From an uncultured Bacteroides sp. (GTDB lineage Bacteria; Bacteroidota; Bacteroidia; Bacteroidales; Bacteroidaceae), in the NCBI RefSeq assembly GCF_963676325.1, contig NZ_OY781099.1, positions 3,844,001 through 3,908,000 of the forward strand: a stretch of DNA of 64,000 nt. The letters are read 5' to 3'. The position numbers were made by a program, and so were the translations under genes. Shown in pieces: positions 47,101 through 56,750 of this stretch (position 1 is its first letter; each line of letters starts with the position of its first letter). Under the pieces are notes generated by a model that had not been told where the DNA came from, did no database searches, and was given only the letters and a program-made list of their open reading frames with translations.

Positions 47101-50100
47101 TGCAATACGACTTGGCTATGTGTCCATGCCAGTTCAAAAGCACGGTCGACCATACGGGAATTTTGATATTTATCTGATAAAGCTAGTACAGAGTCTCTTG
47201 TCTCAGCCATACCCAACGCGATGTACAGTGTTACAGATTTGCCCGGCTGAATGGTTACTGTACGACGTAATGAAATAATTGGATCAAGCACAGAACCTGT
47301 ACTTCCTGACAAATCTCCTGTACTTCTCATCGCCAGAGGGTTTGCTAAAGAACGCCCCCGACCTACAAAACGAGAACGGTCAGTTTCGCATGAGAGACTT
47401 CCTTTTTGGTCGCCTTGTACCAGCATCAGATGTAACAGGTGAGGCACAGTTTCTTCTTGTGACCGCGCTCTGCGGGTGCAGAATATAGAAGAAGAAGAAG
47501 GTGCAAATTCTGTTTGCACGAATAGATTACTAAAAACAGGGTGAGCCTCATCAGCCGCCTGAGGCGCTATTACCACTTCGCTGTAAGTAGTAAGTTCAAT
47601 ATTGCGAGGTACATGTGAATGGTTGACCAGTTTAATGCGCCTCAATTCAATATCATCTTCCGGCGAAACACAAATAGTTGTGTGAACTTCGAGTCCCGAC
47701 TGACGTTGACGAAATTCAGCATAAGCTTGGGTAAATATAGCCTCATAACCTTTTATTGTACGCAAAGTCGGTTGATATGCAGTTGACCAGAATTCGCCGG
47801 TATCACTGTCACGCAAATAAACAAACATACCCAAGTTGTCAGATGTAGCGTCTTCACGCCAGCGCGTGACGGCCATATTATTCCAACGGCTATACCCTCC
47901 TCCAACATTGTTCACCATTACATGATAACGGCCATTGGATAACAAATGTACCTCGGGGTCTATAGTGGTATCTTTGAATATACGCATAATTTCAGAACTA
48001 TCCACAAGAAGTGGATGCAAACCTTCTAGCTCAAATTTCGAATCGTCAGGAATAACACTCGCCGTAACACTTTGAGGAATACGTTCCTGCAATAGCAGTT
48101 CAGCAGATTTAAGCATCGGGCAAGACATAAAACGTCGTTGCATTGAGCCACCTTTCATCACGTTGACAAGCGACAAAAGGCTCATTCCTTGGTGATGAGC
48201 CATGAAAGAACAGACATTTTCGCTTGCCACATGCGGACGAAGATGTGACGGAGTATAATCTATTGCCTCGTAGTAGCCGTAAGTACTTTCTTTTCCCTCA
48301 GTAGAGAGACGTTGCATATTTTCGCAAGCTTTCAGGGGAGCCACCATTAATGCCATGACTGTAGCATAAGGAGCAATAACTAAATCTTCAGACAAACCCC
48401 TCTTTAAACCAAGGCTGGGCACACCAAATGCCCGATATTGATAATTCAAATGGGTATCCGTTCGGTTGTATCCAGACTCGGACATACCCCATGGAACACC
48501 AAGTGTTTTGCCATATTCTATTTGTTCCTGTACAGCAGCCTTACAGGTTTGATCTAGTAAAGTATTATCAAAACTTGGCATTACAAGTAGAGGCATCAAG
48601 TATTCAAACATGGAGCCGCTCCATGAAAGTAATGCTGGTTGGCCTTTAGAAACGACTAACAGGCGATTTAGCGAGAACCAATGTTCTTGGGGCACTTGCC
48701 CTTGTGCGATGGCTACATAACTGCAAAGCCTGGCTTCGGAGGCAAGAAGATCATAGCAACCTGCATCTGGGCGTTGCTCAGTAACATTATATCCTATTAA
48801 AAACAACTTTTTCGAAGCATCGAAAAGGAAAGTGAAATCCATTCGTGCAAAGTTTTCACTTTGGTGTATTATTGATTTAAGTATTTGTTTCCTCTGAATA
48901 GCATGTCTGGCAGCTTTATGAAGACAATGCAACAATACACTGAGGTAGTCAACTTCTTCTTTTCTGGATAAATTACTAACTTCAGAAAGTTCTGTCAATG
49001 CGGTTTCTAATAACGGACAAATTGTTTTTTCAAAACGAGCAACTTCACTCAATGTAGGCACTTTGTCAAACATCTCAAGTTTAGTAAGAATCATTTCTGT
49101 ACTTTCTGATAAGCTCTCTTTGTGAAGTGGGTAGTCAATTTCAACCCATGGTGCAAGAGACAGCAGTTCTTCCAAATGTTCTTCACAATTTAATTTCAAT
49201 GTTTGTCCCCATGTCTGCAACTCTACATTTGAAGAATCTAACGATGGAATTATATTATTTATTTGGCTAGCGATGGATTTTAGTAAGTTATATGCAGCTT
49301 GTACTGTATTAGGAGGCATGCCTTCCAACTCTCTTTCAAGCTGTAGGAAAGCCACATTTTTGCCTGCAAGCTGTTTTAAAACCCGCACCGTGTCAATCAG
49401 TCCGGCAAAAATATCCGGTGAATAAATAGGAGCTTCCCTTAACTCTTTGAGTCCCTGGCTGAGTGTAAGCAGATGCCCGGCAAGGTTACCGCTGTCCACA
49501 CTCGACACATATAACGGAGAAAGCGGTTCAAGAGTTCGTGTGTTGTACCAATTAAATAAATGTCCGCGATACTTCTTGAGTTTGTTCATCGTTTCAAAAG
49601 TCTGATTTGTACGCTCCATCACTTTACCTGCAGACAGATAGCCATAATCGAATGCAGCCAGATTGGCCAACAATGAAAGCCCTATATTAGTAGGCGATGT
49701 GCGTGAAGCAATAATGGGTTCAGGAATTTCCTGAAAATTGTCGGGAGGAAGCCAACTCTCTTGAGCATTAACAAAAGTTTCAAAGAAATGCCATGTTTTA
49801 CGGGCAATCCGATGTAATAAAAGTGTTTGTTCACTTGAAAACTCGGAAACACACAACTTTATTGGACAGCTAATCCGCCAAACGAAATAGGGTGCCGTAA
49901 ACCAAACAAGTAAAACAGGGAGTGAATATGGCAATGTAGCCGGCTGTAAAAAAGATAAAAGTACACCACCTATCACTGCAAATACAGGAGCGAACCACAT
50001 TAGGGTGTAATAACCAAAAAGCGAATTATTTGCAGTCCGTTCAGCATCAATAGAGTTTTGCCACTCCATCAAATGCTTATGTGTTAAAACCAAACGAAAC

Positions 50101-52844
50101 AAGGTACGCAGTACTGCATTTGTACATAGGAAAGCATCGTAAGGCAATAACGCCAATGAAAGCAGAACTTGTCCTAACTGTCGTTCTCCGTTTTGCAAGA
50201 CTTCCCGCAAATGAAGCGACCATGATTGGTCGGTTGATTTGCGAAAAACACTAATAGACATTCCTATTATGATAGGTAGTGCTGCAATGATGAGCACAAG
50301 CAGAGGACCGATCCATGTACTTTGAGGGAAAAATAGGCAGAAACCTGTCAAAAGAAGCAACAGTGCAGGTGATACAAGACTTCGACGAAGGTTATCGAAT
50401 ATTTTAAATTTAGCCAATCCGGATATAGGATTATGTTCTTTCTTATTACCAGACACTGAGACACGAGGCATTAGCCATCGTGCAATCTGCCAGTCACCAC
50501 GAATCCAACGGTAATGACGGTTTGCATCCATGTTGTAACCTGATGGATAAGACTCGTACATCTCTATATCGCTAATAAGACCTGAACGAACATAAGTTGA
50601 TTCCAGTAAATCATGGCTAAGGATTCTATTCTGAGGAAATCTTCCAGCCAAGGCTTGTTCAAAAGCATCTACATCATAAATTCCTTTACCGATAAAGGAA
50701 CCTTCGCGAAAAATATCCTGATATACATCGGAAACAGCGCGTGTATAAGGATCAATTCCTGCATCACCCGAAAAAAGACGTACATATAACGAGCATCGAC
50801 TACTGACCAAGCTTACCGCTATGCGTGGCTGAAGGATACCGTAACCTTTGACAACAACGTTACGCTTAGGATCAAATTCGGGACGATTCAGAGGGTGTGC
50901 CATTGCTCCGATTAATTTTCGGGCACTACCCCATGGTAGTTGCGTATCAGTATCAAGTGTAATAACATATTTGACGGATGCCAGAATTGAAGTTTCACCT
51001 TCAATCAACGAGAAAGCATCGATAGAGCCACCTCTAAGAAAGGAATTGAACTCCATTAGCTTGCCTCTTTTACGTTCAAAGCCCATCCAGACACCTTCAC
51101 CTGGGTTCCAGCGACGAGGACGATGAAATAAAAAGAAAATATTGTTGCGCCCGGCAGCATATTTTTTATTTAGTCTTTCAACCCTAAACCGCACTCTTTC
51201 AAGTAAAAAATCGTCCAAAGGCATCATTTCTTGGGCTGCATCTTTAAAATCAGTCAACAAAGCAAAGTGGAGATAGCTGTCACGATTGGAAAGGAAACAG
51301 AGCTCCATATTTTCAATGAGCTTGTCAACAGACTCCTTGGTAGACAACATGGTAGGTACAACGACTATGGTGCGACAGTTCGATGAAACGCCATCGGAGA
51401 AATCAAGACGAGGTATCAAATTGGGCTTTACAATCAACATGGCAATCCAGTTAACTAAAGCAAGCGCCAGTTGACTAATGCAAAAAAGAAAAATAAGTAC
51501 CAGAGTTATAGACTCCCAATCGATAACAAAATGGCCAAGAGACTGCAATATTTTCACAAAACCGAAAGTACCCAATAGAGTAAATAGTGTAATAGAGCCT
51601 ACATAGAAAGCCAAAGGATAGCGATGAACAGTATTCTCAACAACTGTTCCAAATGTGCTTTTTACTTTAGCTGCCTGAGTCAAAGAAGATTTTCCATCTC
51701 CAACCAAATAAAAACCTACATGTGCATTCCGTTTATCAAGCTTCTGTGCAAAAGCCTCTTTCGCCAACTTGATTGCTTCTTGAGCTACTTCTACTTCAGA
51801 AAATGGGCTTCTCCGGGCAAAATCTTCAATCACATGCCGGTAACGGTCTCGTGTGGAAAAATCCATTAGACAATATGTACCTTCAGGATCATTCCGCAAT
51901 GTTCTATCTACAATACTCAATTTCTCCACAAAAATTTGCCAGTCAGTGGTCCCGAGGAAACGCAAGCTGCCTATAGAATGGCTCACAGATAACTGATTGG
52001 CAGCCTGATTTTGAGTTTCAGCATGAATTAGTTCCTCTATGGAAAAACCATTCTCCGCCAATCGCTGTTCAAGCCAACTGCGTGCCATGTGCAGCATCGG
52101 ATTTTGAGACGATAATCTCTGACAAAATTCAAAAACAAAAGCACTGGTCAATGGAATATCAGACTTGGCCATCTCGGCCAGAATTTCAACTAGTTTAGAC
52201 GGACTTGCACCTGCCATTTGCTGGAGTTTATCAATCCACAAATTAGCCATATCACGGTGATCCTGATTTACTTTTAGACGCGAAATAATGCGATAAAGAT
52301 TCTCGATCAACGCCAATCTCAACATTATCGGGATAGCCCATAATTCTCCTAGTTTTAAGGTTGATTCCGTTTGATAAGCTTCAAAAAATGCATAAAGTGA
52401 TTCAACATCAATTTGTGCATCCGTATGCGAAATAAATTCAAGCACTATTTCGTAAACGCGTGGGAGTCCTTTTGACTGCCCTCTGTCGAGAAGAGGTAAT
52501 TGTCTACTATATTTTTTTGAAAAATGCCGTCTGGCAAGCTGAATATGTTCTTCAATGAGATAAAAATTATCCACTAACCACTCAGCAGCAGGTGTGATAT
52601 TTCTCGGTCTCTTGACAGCGAGGATTAAACGGTTATAATCACGCAAAATCGTATCATTATAATTCAGTTTTTCAAGCAGAAAATCTTCTCCGTCTTCACA
52701 AATTTTTTGTTGACCGGAAGCAAGTGTCTGAGCAAACTGAGTCAACTGCTCCACATTGAATAATTCTCCACGCAGAGGCGGTTCTACTGATCTGTCATTA
52801 AAATGCCTTAATATAGGGTTTTTAATGTTTGAAAAATTAATCAT
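44136..52844 (-). CDS. ndvB: Cyclic beta-1,2-glucan synthase-like protein (GT84-GH94)
   Basis: 2902 residues, matching NdvB/ChvB/Cgs proteins (about 2800). Order: helical N-terminal region (1-400); two membrane segments near 410-475; a GT84 glycosyltransferase with DTDT near 630 and the (Q)xxRW-type RGDWQIARW near 783; further membrane segments near 815-1000; a glycoamylase-like domain near 1340-1560; two GH94 supersandwich-like modules (about 1650 and 2110); and a GH94 phosphorylase domain with GFRDQLQD near 2453. In Rhizobiales this one protein initiates, elongates and cyclises beta-1,2-glucan from UDP-glucose in the inner membrane. Here it stands alone: no NdvA-type exporter and no modifying enzyme is nearby. 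I infer a linear or cyclic beta-1,2-glucan product, not proven. Confidence 0.85.
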   Translation of the reverse strand: MINFSNIKNPILRHFNDRSVEPPLRGELFNVEQLTQFAQTLASGQQKICEDGEDFLLEKLNYNDTILRDYNRLILAVKRPRNITPAAEWLVDNFYLIEEHIQLARRHFSKKYSRQLPLLDRGQSKGLPRVYEIVLEFISHTDAQIDVESLYAFFEAYQTESTLKLGELWAIPIMLRLALIENLYRIISRLKVNQDHRDMANLWIDKLQQMAGASPSKLVEILAEMAKSDIPLTSAFVFEFCQRLSSQNPMLHMARSWLEQRLAENGFSIEELIHAETQNQAANQLSVSHSIGSLRFLGTTDWQIFVEKLSIVDRTLRNDPEGTYCLMDFSTRDRYRHVIEDFARRSPFSEVEVAQEAIKLAKEAFAQKLDKRNAHVGFYLVGDGKSSLTQAAKVKSTFGTVVENTVHRYPLAFYVGSITLFTLLGTFGFVKILQSLGHFVIDWESITLVLIFLFCISQLALALVNWIAMLIVKPNLIPRLDFSDGVSSNCRTIVVVPTMLSTKESVDKLIENMELCFLSNRDSYLHFALLTDFKDAAQEMMPLDDFLLERVRFRVERLNKKYAAGRNNIFFLFHRPRRWNPGEGVWMGFERKRGKLMEFNSFLRGGSIDAFSLIEGETSILASVKYVITLDTDTQLPWGSARKLIGAMAHPLNRPEFDPKRNVVVKGYGILQPRIAVSLVSSRCSLYVRLFSGDAGIDPYTRAVSDVYQDIFREGSFIGKGIYDVDAFEQALAGRFPQNRILSHDLLESTYVRSGLISDIEMYESYPSGYNMDANRHYRWIRGDWQIARWLMPRVSVSGNKKEHNPISGLAKFKIFDNLRRSLVSPALLLLLTGFCLFFPQSTWIGPLLVLIIAALPIIIGMSISVFRKSTDQSWSLHLREVLQNGERQLGQVLLSLALLPYDAFLCTNAVLRTLFRLVLTHKHLMEWQNSIDAERTANNSLFGYYTLMWFAPVFAVIGGVLLSFLQPATLPYSLPVLLVWFTAPYFVWRISCPIKLCVSEFSSEQTLLLHRIARKTWHFFETFVNAQESWLPPDNFQEIPEPIIASRTSPTNIGLSLLANLAAFDYGYLSAGKVMERTNQTFETMNKLKKYRGHLFNWYNTRTLEPLSPLYVSSVDSGNLAGHLLTLSQGLKELREAPIYSPDIFAGLIDTVRVLKQLAGKNVAFLQLERELEGMPPNTVQAAYNLLKSIASQINNIIPSLDSSNVELQTWGQTLKLNCEEHLEELLSLAPWVEIDYPLHKESLSESTEMILTKLEMFDKVPTLSEVARFEKTICPLLETALTELSEVSNLSRKEEVDYLSVLLHCLHKAARHAIQRKQILKSIIHQSENFARMDFTFLFDASKKLFLIGYNVTEQRPDAGCYDLLASEARLCSYVAIAQGQVPQEHWFSLNRLLVVSKGQPALLSWSGSMFEYLMPLLVMPSFDNTLLDQTCKAAVQEQIEYGKTLGVPWGMSESGYNRTDTHLNYQYRAFGVPSLGLKRGLSEDLVIAPYATVMALMVAPLKACENMQRLSTEGKESTYGYYEAIDYTPSHLRPHVASENVCSFMAHHQGMSLLSLVNVMKGGSMQRRFMSCPMLKSAELLLQERIPQSVTASVIPDDSKFELEGLHPLLVDSSEIMRIFKDTTIDPEVHLLSNGRYHVMVNNVGGGYSRWNNMAVTRWREDATSDNLGMFVYLRDSDTGEFWSTAYQPTLRTIKGYEAIFTQAYAEFRQRQSGLEVHTTICVSPEDDIELRRIKLVNHSHVPRNIELTTYSEVVIAPQAADEAHPVFSNLFVQTEFAPSSSSIFCTRRARSQEETVPHLLHLMLVQGDQKGSLSCETDRSRFVGRGRSLANPLAMRSTGDLSGSTGSVLDPIISLRRTVTIQPGKSVTLYIALGMAETRDSVLALSDKYQNSRMVDRAFELAWTHSQVVLHQLNVTETEAQRYSKLASSLIYANPLLRAAPGVLKSNRRGQNALWGYSISGDVPLVLLRISDAKGLDLVRQISLAHAYWRMKGITVELIILNEDVSVYRQLIYDEIINLISSGIEAPLLEKPGGIFIRRIEQVPREDVLLLQASARIVLDDKQGMLAEQLETIRIPELMVPTLIPSRTALPEILEPLQTRDLIFTNGLGGFTRDGHEYVITLQPGQTTPAPWCNVLANNQFGTVISESGGSYTWAENSHEFRLTPWNNDPVEDPSGEAFYIRDEQTGQFWSPTPLPARGATPYVIRHGFGYTVFEHSEFGIDSELWIYVAMEAPVKFSVLKLYNKSGRSRRLSVTGYYEWVLANMRQKSQLHIQTEIDIKTGALFARNFYNPDFAGRVAFVDVSEARTLSGDRKEFIGQNGSLSHPAAMKHTRLSGKVGAGLDPCGAVQVVFDLADGQDRETRFRLGFANNKEEMRQLVSRFQKPGATREALEEVWAYWNHTLGTVNVDTPDPSVNVMANGWLLYQTLSSRIWARSGFYQSGGAYGFRDQLQDVMALVHAEPAITRKQILRAAAHQFHEGDVQHWWHPPLGRGVRTHFSDDYLWLPYVTCRYVSCVADTGILDEIIPFIEGRELRSDEESYYDMPGRSAESATLYEHCVRSIKNGLKFGSHGLPLIGCGDWNDGMNLIGKDGRGESVWLAFFLYDVLIKFSKIAILRNDNDFAESCLAQAHDLQLNIELHAWDGEWYRRAYFDNGEPLGSKNNLECSIDSLPQSWSVISGAGNLRRTVQAMDQVYKQLVNRNDMLIKLFTPPFDKSILNPGYIKGYVPGVRENGGQYTHGAIWAAMAYALMGEAERSWELFGLLNPVQHGKTAEQIAIYKVEPYVVAADVYACAPHTGRGGWTWYTGSSSWMYRLLIETLLGVNRSGNKLNLFPLLPQDWNGYKVHYRFGKTVYHITFNRITDDSLSRLILDGKELSEKTVLPLEDDLKEHFVEMWIK

Positions 52845-53193
52845 ACCTTTTACAGTTTAAAAGAAGAAGAATATTATTTTACAAAAAATATCAAGTTTAG
52901 TATCCATCTCACTATTAACAAAATAGCACCCATTTCAGTTCCTAAAACAGGAGAATTATTTTGTTGACATAATTTCGCAAAACAACAAACAGAGAAAGTT
53001 GCATCATCGTGATAATAATGGAATAAAAGACCAAAGTGCAAAGTATTGCGAGATCTGATCAGAGTTACCCATACAATAAAAAAACTGCATCAAAAATGAA
53101 AATAATGGATATATTATAAATAGTTGATTCATTAAATATTTATTTTGATAGCGTAAAAAGCTAAAAGATAGTTCAAAACTCTGTTTTTTTTGT
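52845..53193. other. Intergenic control region, no gene seen
   Basis: About 350 bp between the divergent glucan synthase and metF. AT-rich, no supported frame. Inverted 7-mers TTTGTTG/CAACAAA near 52960-52990 are the only structure noted. No clear promoter for the glucan synthase was recognised. Confidence 0.5.
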
Positions 53194-53201
53194 TATTTTT
53201 G
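53194..53201 (+). promoter_or_regulatory. -7 box of metF operon
   Basis: TATTTTTG, 51 bp before the metF ATG. A small hairpin (CTCGG/CCGAG, 53216-53236) sits in the short leader. The leader is too short for a SAM riboswitch. Confidence 0.5.
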
Positions 53202-53251
53202 CGTCAATATGCATACTCGGCACCATTAATACCGAGATATAAATAAGGCCA

Positions 53252-54205
53252 ATGAAAGTAATAGATTTAATAAAGAGTAATGACAAGACAGCTTTTTCGT
53301 TTGAAATATTGCCTCCGATAAAAGGAACCGGCATTGAAAAGCTGTATGATTCAATAGATACATTAAAGGAATTTGACCCTAAATACATCAATATCACTAC
53401 TCATCGTAGCGAATACGTATATAAAGACCTGGGCAATGGATTATATCAACGTAACAATGTCCGCCGTCGCCCCGGAACAGTGGCAGTTGCTGCTGCAATA
53501 AAGAACAAATACAACATTACCGTTGTACCTCACATTTTATGTAGTGGATTTACTCGTGAAGAAACCGAATATGTATTGCTCGACCTTCAATTCCTTGGCA
53601 TTACAGATTTATTGGTTCTTCGTGGCGACAAAGCAAAGCACGAATCGTCCTTTATGCCGGTTGGGAATGGTTATTTCCATGCTATAGAACTACAAGAACA
53701 AATAAATGACTTCAATAAAGGATTATTTGTTGACGGTGAGCAAATGAAAGAAATGTCGGAACCATTTTCTTACGGAGTAGCCTGCTACCCCGAGAAACAT
53801 GAAGAGGCGCCCAATATTGATACAGATATTTATTGGCTGAAGAAAAAGATGGAAGCCGGAGCTGAATATGCTGTTACTCAACTATTCTACGACAATAAAA
53901 AGTTCTTTGATTTTGTGGAACGAGCCAGAAAAGCGGGTATTACTATACCTATTATTCCGGGAATTAAACCATTTGCTAAATTATCTCAATTGAGCATGGT
54001 TCCAAAAACGTTTAAAGTTGATATTCCGGAGGATTTGGCCAATGAGGCAATGAACTGCAAAAATGATGCAGCTGCAAAACAACTGGGAATTGAATGGTGT
54101 GTGGAACAATGCCGTGAACTGATGGCACACGGACTTCCAAGCATTCACTTCTATTCAATTGGTGCAGTAGACAGTATCAAAGAAGTAGCCAAACAAATAT
54201 ATTAA
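53252..54205 (+). CDS. metF: 5,10-methylenetetrahydrofolate reductase
   Basis: 317 residues, a full TIM-barrel MTHFR. It reduces methylene-THF to methyl-THF with NAD(P)H and FAD for methionine synthesis. Family blocks: the N-terminal FSFEILPPIKGTGIEKLYDSID, the barrel strands PKYINITTH and TDLLVLRGDK, and the GAEYAVTQLFYDNKKFFDFV and PIIPGIKPF segments. It is the first gene of metF-holB-RicT-gldH, with holB starting 2 bp after the stop. Confidence 0.96.
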   Translation: MKVIDLIKSNDKTAFSFEILPPIKGTGIEKLYDSIDTLKEFDPKYINITTHRSEYVYKDLGNGLYQRNNVRRRPGTVAVAAAIKNKYNITVVPHILCSGFTREETEYVLLDLQFLGITDLLVLRGDKAKHESSFMPVGNGYFHAIELQEQINDFNKGLFVDGEQMKEMSEPFSYGVACYPEKHEEAPNIDTDIYWLKKKMEAGAEYAVTQLFYDNKKFFDFVERARKAGITIPIIPGIKPFAKLSQLSMVPKTFKVDIPEDLANEAMNCKNDAAAKQLGIEWCVEQCRELMAHGLPSIHFYSIGAVDSIKEVAKQIY

Positions 54206-54207
54206 TT

Positions 54208-55332
54208 ATGTTATTCAGAGAGGTTATAGGGCAAGAAGAGGTTAAGAAGAAATTCCTATTGGAAGTGAAGGAGAATCGTATCCCTCACGCACAACTTATT
54301 TGTGGACCCGAAGGTGTAGGGAAACTTCCTTTAGCTATTGCTTATGCCCGCTATATTCTCTGTACAAACCATACTGAAGAAGATGCATGTGGTGTTTGTC
54401 CTTCGTGTGTAAAACTGAATAAACTTGCACATCCCGACCTGCATTTTGTCTTTCCTATTGTGAAGAAAAAGAGTGGGAAAGATGTGGTTTGTGATGATTA
54501 TATCAAAGAATGGAGAAATTTTGTGCTGAACAATGCTTATTTTAGCCAAAATCACTGGTTAAATGAGATGGGAGCTGAAAATGCTCAGGCCATAATTTAT
54601 GCTAAGGAAAGTGACGAGATTGTACGAAAGCTGAGTCTGAAGAGCAGTGAAGGTGGTTATAAAGTAATGATAATATGGCTTCCGGAGAAAATGAATGCCG
54701 TTTGTGCGAATAAACTCCTGAAAATGCTGGAAGAGCCGCCTGCAAAGACAGTCTTTTTACTGGTTTCTGAAAATCCGGATCTTATGCTTTCTACGATATT
54801 AAGCCGAACACAACGAATTAATGTTCGCAATATTGAAGAAGAAAGTATTGCAGTGGCTCTAAAGAAAAACTTTGGGTTAACAGAGCAAGATGCACAAACA
54901 ATTGCTCATGCCTCCAACGGAAATTTTATCCGTGCAATGGAAACCATTCACCTTAACGAAGAGACTAAGCTTTTCTTTGACCTGTTTGTCAGTTTGATGC
55001 GCCTTTCTTATCAAAGAAAAATCCGGGAGATGAAAGCCTGGAGCGAGCAGCTGGCAGGAATGGGTCGCGAACGACAAAAAAACTTTCTGGAATATGCTCA
55101 ACGGATGATCCGCGAAAATTTCATTTTCAACTTTCACCGTAATGAGCTCACATACATGAATATTGACGAACTGAATTTCGCCTCTCGTTTTGCGCCCTTT
55201 ATCAATGAGCGAAATGTAGAGGAAATGATGGAAGAACTTAGTCTGGCTCAACAACATATAGAACAAAACGTGAACGCCAAAATGGTCTTTTTCGATTTTT
55301 CTCTGAAAATGATCGTTTTGTTGAAGCAATAA
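54208..55332 (+). CDS. holB: DNA polymerase III delta' subunit
   Basis: 374 residues, a clamp-loader subunit of the replicase. AAA+ fold: the P-loop reads GPEGVGKLPL, where the usual Ser/Thr after GK is Leu, as is common in the non-hydrolysing delta' subunit. A zinc module CGVCPSC (with an upstream Cys) lies near 55-70, and KMLEEPP/LLVSENPDLMLSTILSRTQ supplies the sensor-1 and SRC-like region. It is coupled to metF and followed 11 bp later by the RicT homologue. Confidence 0.92.
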   Translation: MLFREVIGQEEVKKKFLLEVKENRIPHAQLICGPEGVGKLPLAIAYARYILCTNHTEEDACGVCPSCVKLNKLAHPDLHFVFPIVKKKSGKDVVCDDYIKEWRNFVLNNAYFSQNHWLNEMGAENAQAIIYAKESDEIVRKLSLKSSEGGYKVMIIWLPEKMNAVCANKLLKMLEEPPAKTVFLLVSENPDLMLSTILSRTQRINVRNIEEESIAVALKKNFGLTEQDAQTIAHASNGNFIRAMETIHLNEETKLFFDLFVSLMRLSYQRKIREMKAWSEQLAGMGRERQKNFLEYAQRMIRENFIFNFHRNELTYMNIDELNFASRFAPFINERNVEEMMEELSLAQQHIEQNVNAKMVFFDFSLKMIVLLKQ

Positions 55333-55343
55333 ACATTATAAAA

Positions 55344-56750
55344 ATGGATTATAAATTAAATAACGGAAGCGGGAAGCTATGCTGCAAAGGCTGCTCCCGA
55401 CAAGATAATAAACTGAATACCTACGACTGGCTGGCTGATATCCCCGGAAGTAGTGAAGAAAGTGATCTCATTGAAGTTCAGTTCAAAAATACGCGCAAAG
55501 GGTATTATCGCAACAGTAACGGCTTAAAGCTGGAAAAAGGCGATGTTGTTGCTGTGGAATCAACTCCTGGACACGACATAGGAACTGTAACGCTGACAGG
55601 AAGATTGGTGCCACTGCAAATGTTAAAAACAGGATTTAAGCCAAATACCGAAATCAAACGTGTATACCGTAAAGTAAAAGCAGTAGACATGGAGAAATAT
55701 GAAGAAGCTAAAGCCAAAGAGCACGACACAATGATCCGTTCAAGGCAAATTGCTGCAAATCTGAATCTCAACATGAAGATAGGCGATGTGGAATACCAGG
55801 GAGATGGCAACAAAGCTATTTTCTATTACATTGCAGATGAACGTGTAGATTTTCGCCAACTTATTAAAGTCCTGGCAGAATCTTTCCGCGTTCGCATTGA
55901 GATGAAACAGATCGGCGCTAGACAAGAAGCTGGCCGAATAGGCGGTATTGGTCCTTGTGGTAGAGAACTGTGTTGCGCCACATGGTTGACTAATTTTGTT
56001 TCTGTATCAACCAGTGCGGCAAGGCTACAGGATATCTCTCTTAATCCTCAAAAACTAGCTGGCCAGTGTGCCAAGTTAAAGTGCTGCATGAATTATGAAG
56101 TAGACACCTATGTGGAAGCACAAAAGCGCTTACCTTCAAGAGAAATTGAACTGCAAACTAAGGATGGTACATTCTATTTTTTCAAAGCTGATATATTAAG
56201 TAATCAGATTTCATACTCGACCGATAAAAACTTTGCTGCCAATATTGTTACAATCTCAGGTAAAAGAGCTTTTGAGATTATTAACCTCAACCGCAAAGGA
56301 ATCAAACCAGACAGCTTGCACGAATCAGAAAAGAAACCTGAACCCCCAAAACCTATTGACCTCTTAGAGCAGGAAAGTCTTACTCGTTTTGATAAACGGA
56401 AAGCGGGAAATGATAATAGAAATGTCAGAAAGAATGAGAATGGTAACAGAAACAGACCTGAAAATAGAAACAGAAATGAAAAAGTAACCAGAGGCAGTGG
56501 CGAAAACGAGAATAAAAATGAAGGTGAAAACAGGAATGAGAACAGAAGAAAGCCTGAGATTAGAACCCGGAATGAAAATATAAACAAAGCTAACAAAGAG
56601 AATGTTAGCAAAAACGACAATGAAAACGTATCCAAAATTGAAGGCGGAAGCAGAAATGAAAATGGAAACGTAAATAGAAACAGACGGAAAAGAAGGCCAA
56701 ACAATAAACCTCAACAGCGCGATGACAAGCCACAATCTGAAAAAGAATAA
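55344..56750 (+). CDS. PSP1-domain RicT/YaaT homologue with Asn-rich tail
   Basis: 468 residues. An N-terminal cysteine cluster (CCKGCSRQ near 13-20) precedes a PSP1 domain (about 50-280), which contains GIGPCGRELCCATW and CAKLKCCMNYEVDTY. In Bacillus, RicT forms an FeS-bearing Ric complex that guides RNase Y; the role in Bacteroidota is unknown. From about residue 340 the tail is low complexity, a string of NRNEN, NENGNRNR and KNENxN units ending in Lys/Glu, and is surely disordered. The last 29 bp overlap gldH. Cysteines fit a metal or FeS site. Confidence 0.85.
   Translation: MDYKLNNGSGKLCCKGCSRQDNKLNTYDWLADIPGSSEESDLIEVQFKNTRKGYYRNSNGLKLEKGDVVAVESTPGHDIGTVTLTGRLVPLQMLKTGFKPNTEIKRVYRKVKAVDMEKYEEAKAKEHDTMIRSRQIAANLNLNMKIGDVEYQGDGNKAIFYYIADERVDFRQLIKVLAESFRVRIEMKQIGARQEAGRIGGIGPCGRELCCATWLTNFVSVSTSAARLQDISLNPQKLAGQCAKLKCCMNYEVDTYVEAQKRLPSREIELQTKDGTFYFFKADILSNQISYSTDKNFAANIVTISGKRAFEIINLNRKGIKPDSLHESEKKPEPPKPIDLLEQESLTRFDKRKAGNDNRNVRKNENGNRNRPENRNRNEKVTRGSGENENKNEGENRNENRRKPEIRTRNENINKANKENVSKNDNENVSKIEGGSRNENGNVNRNRRKRRPNNKPQQRDDKPQSEKE

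Noticed and set aside
53202..53251. SAM riboswitch before metF
   Set aside because: The leader after the -7 box is only about 50 nt with one 5-bp hairpin, too small for a SAM aptamer.
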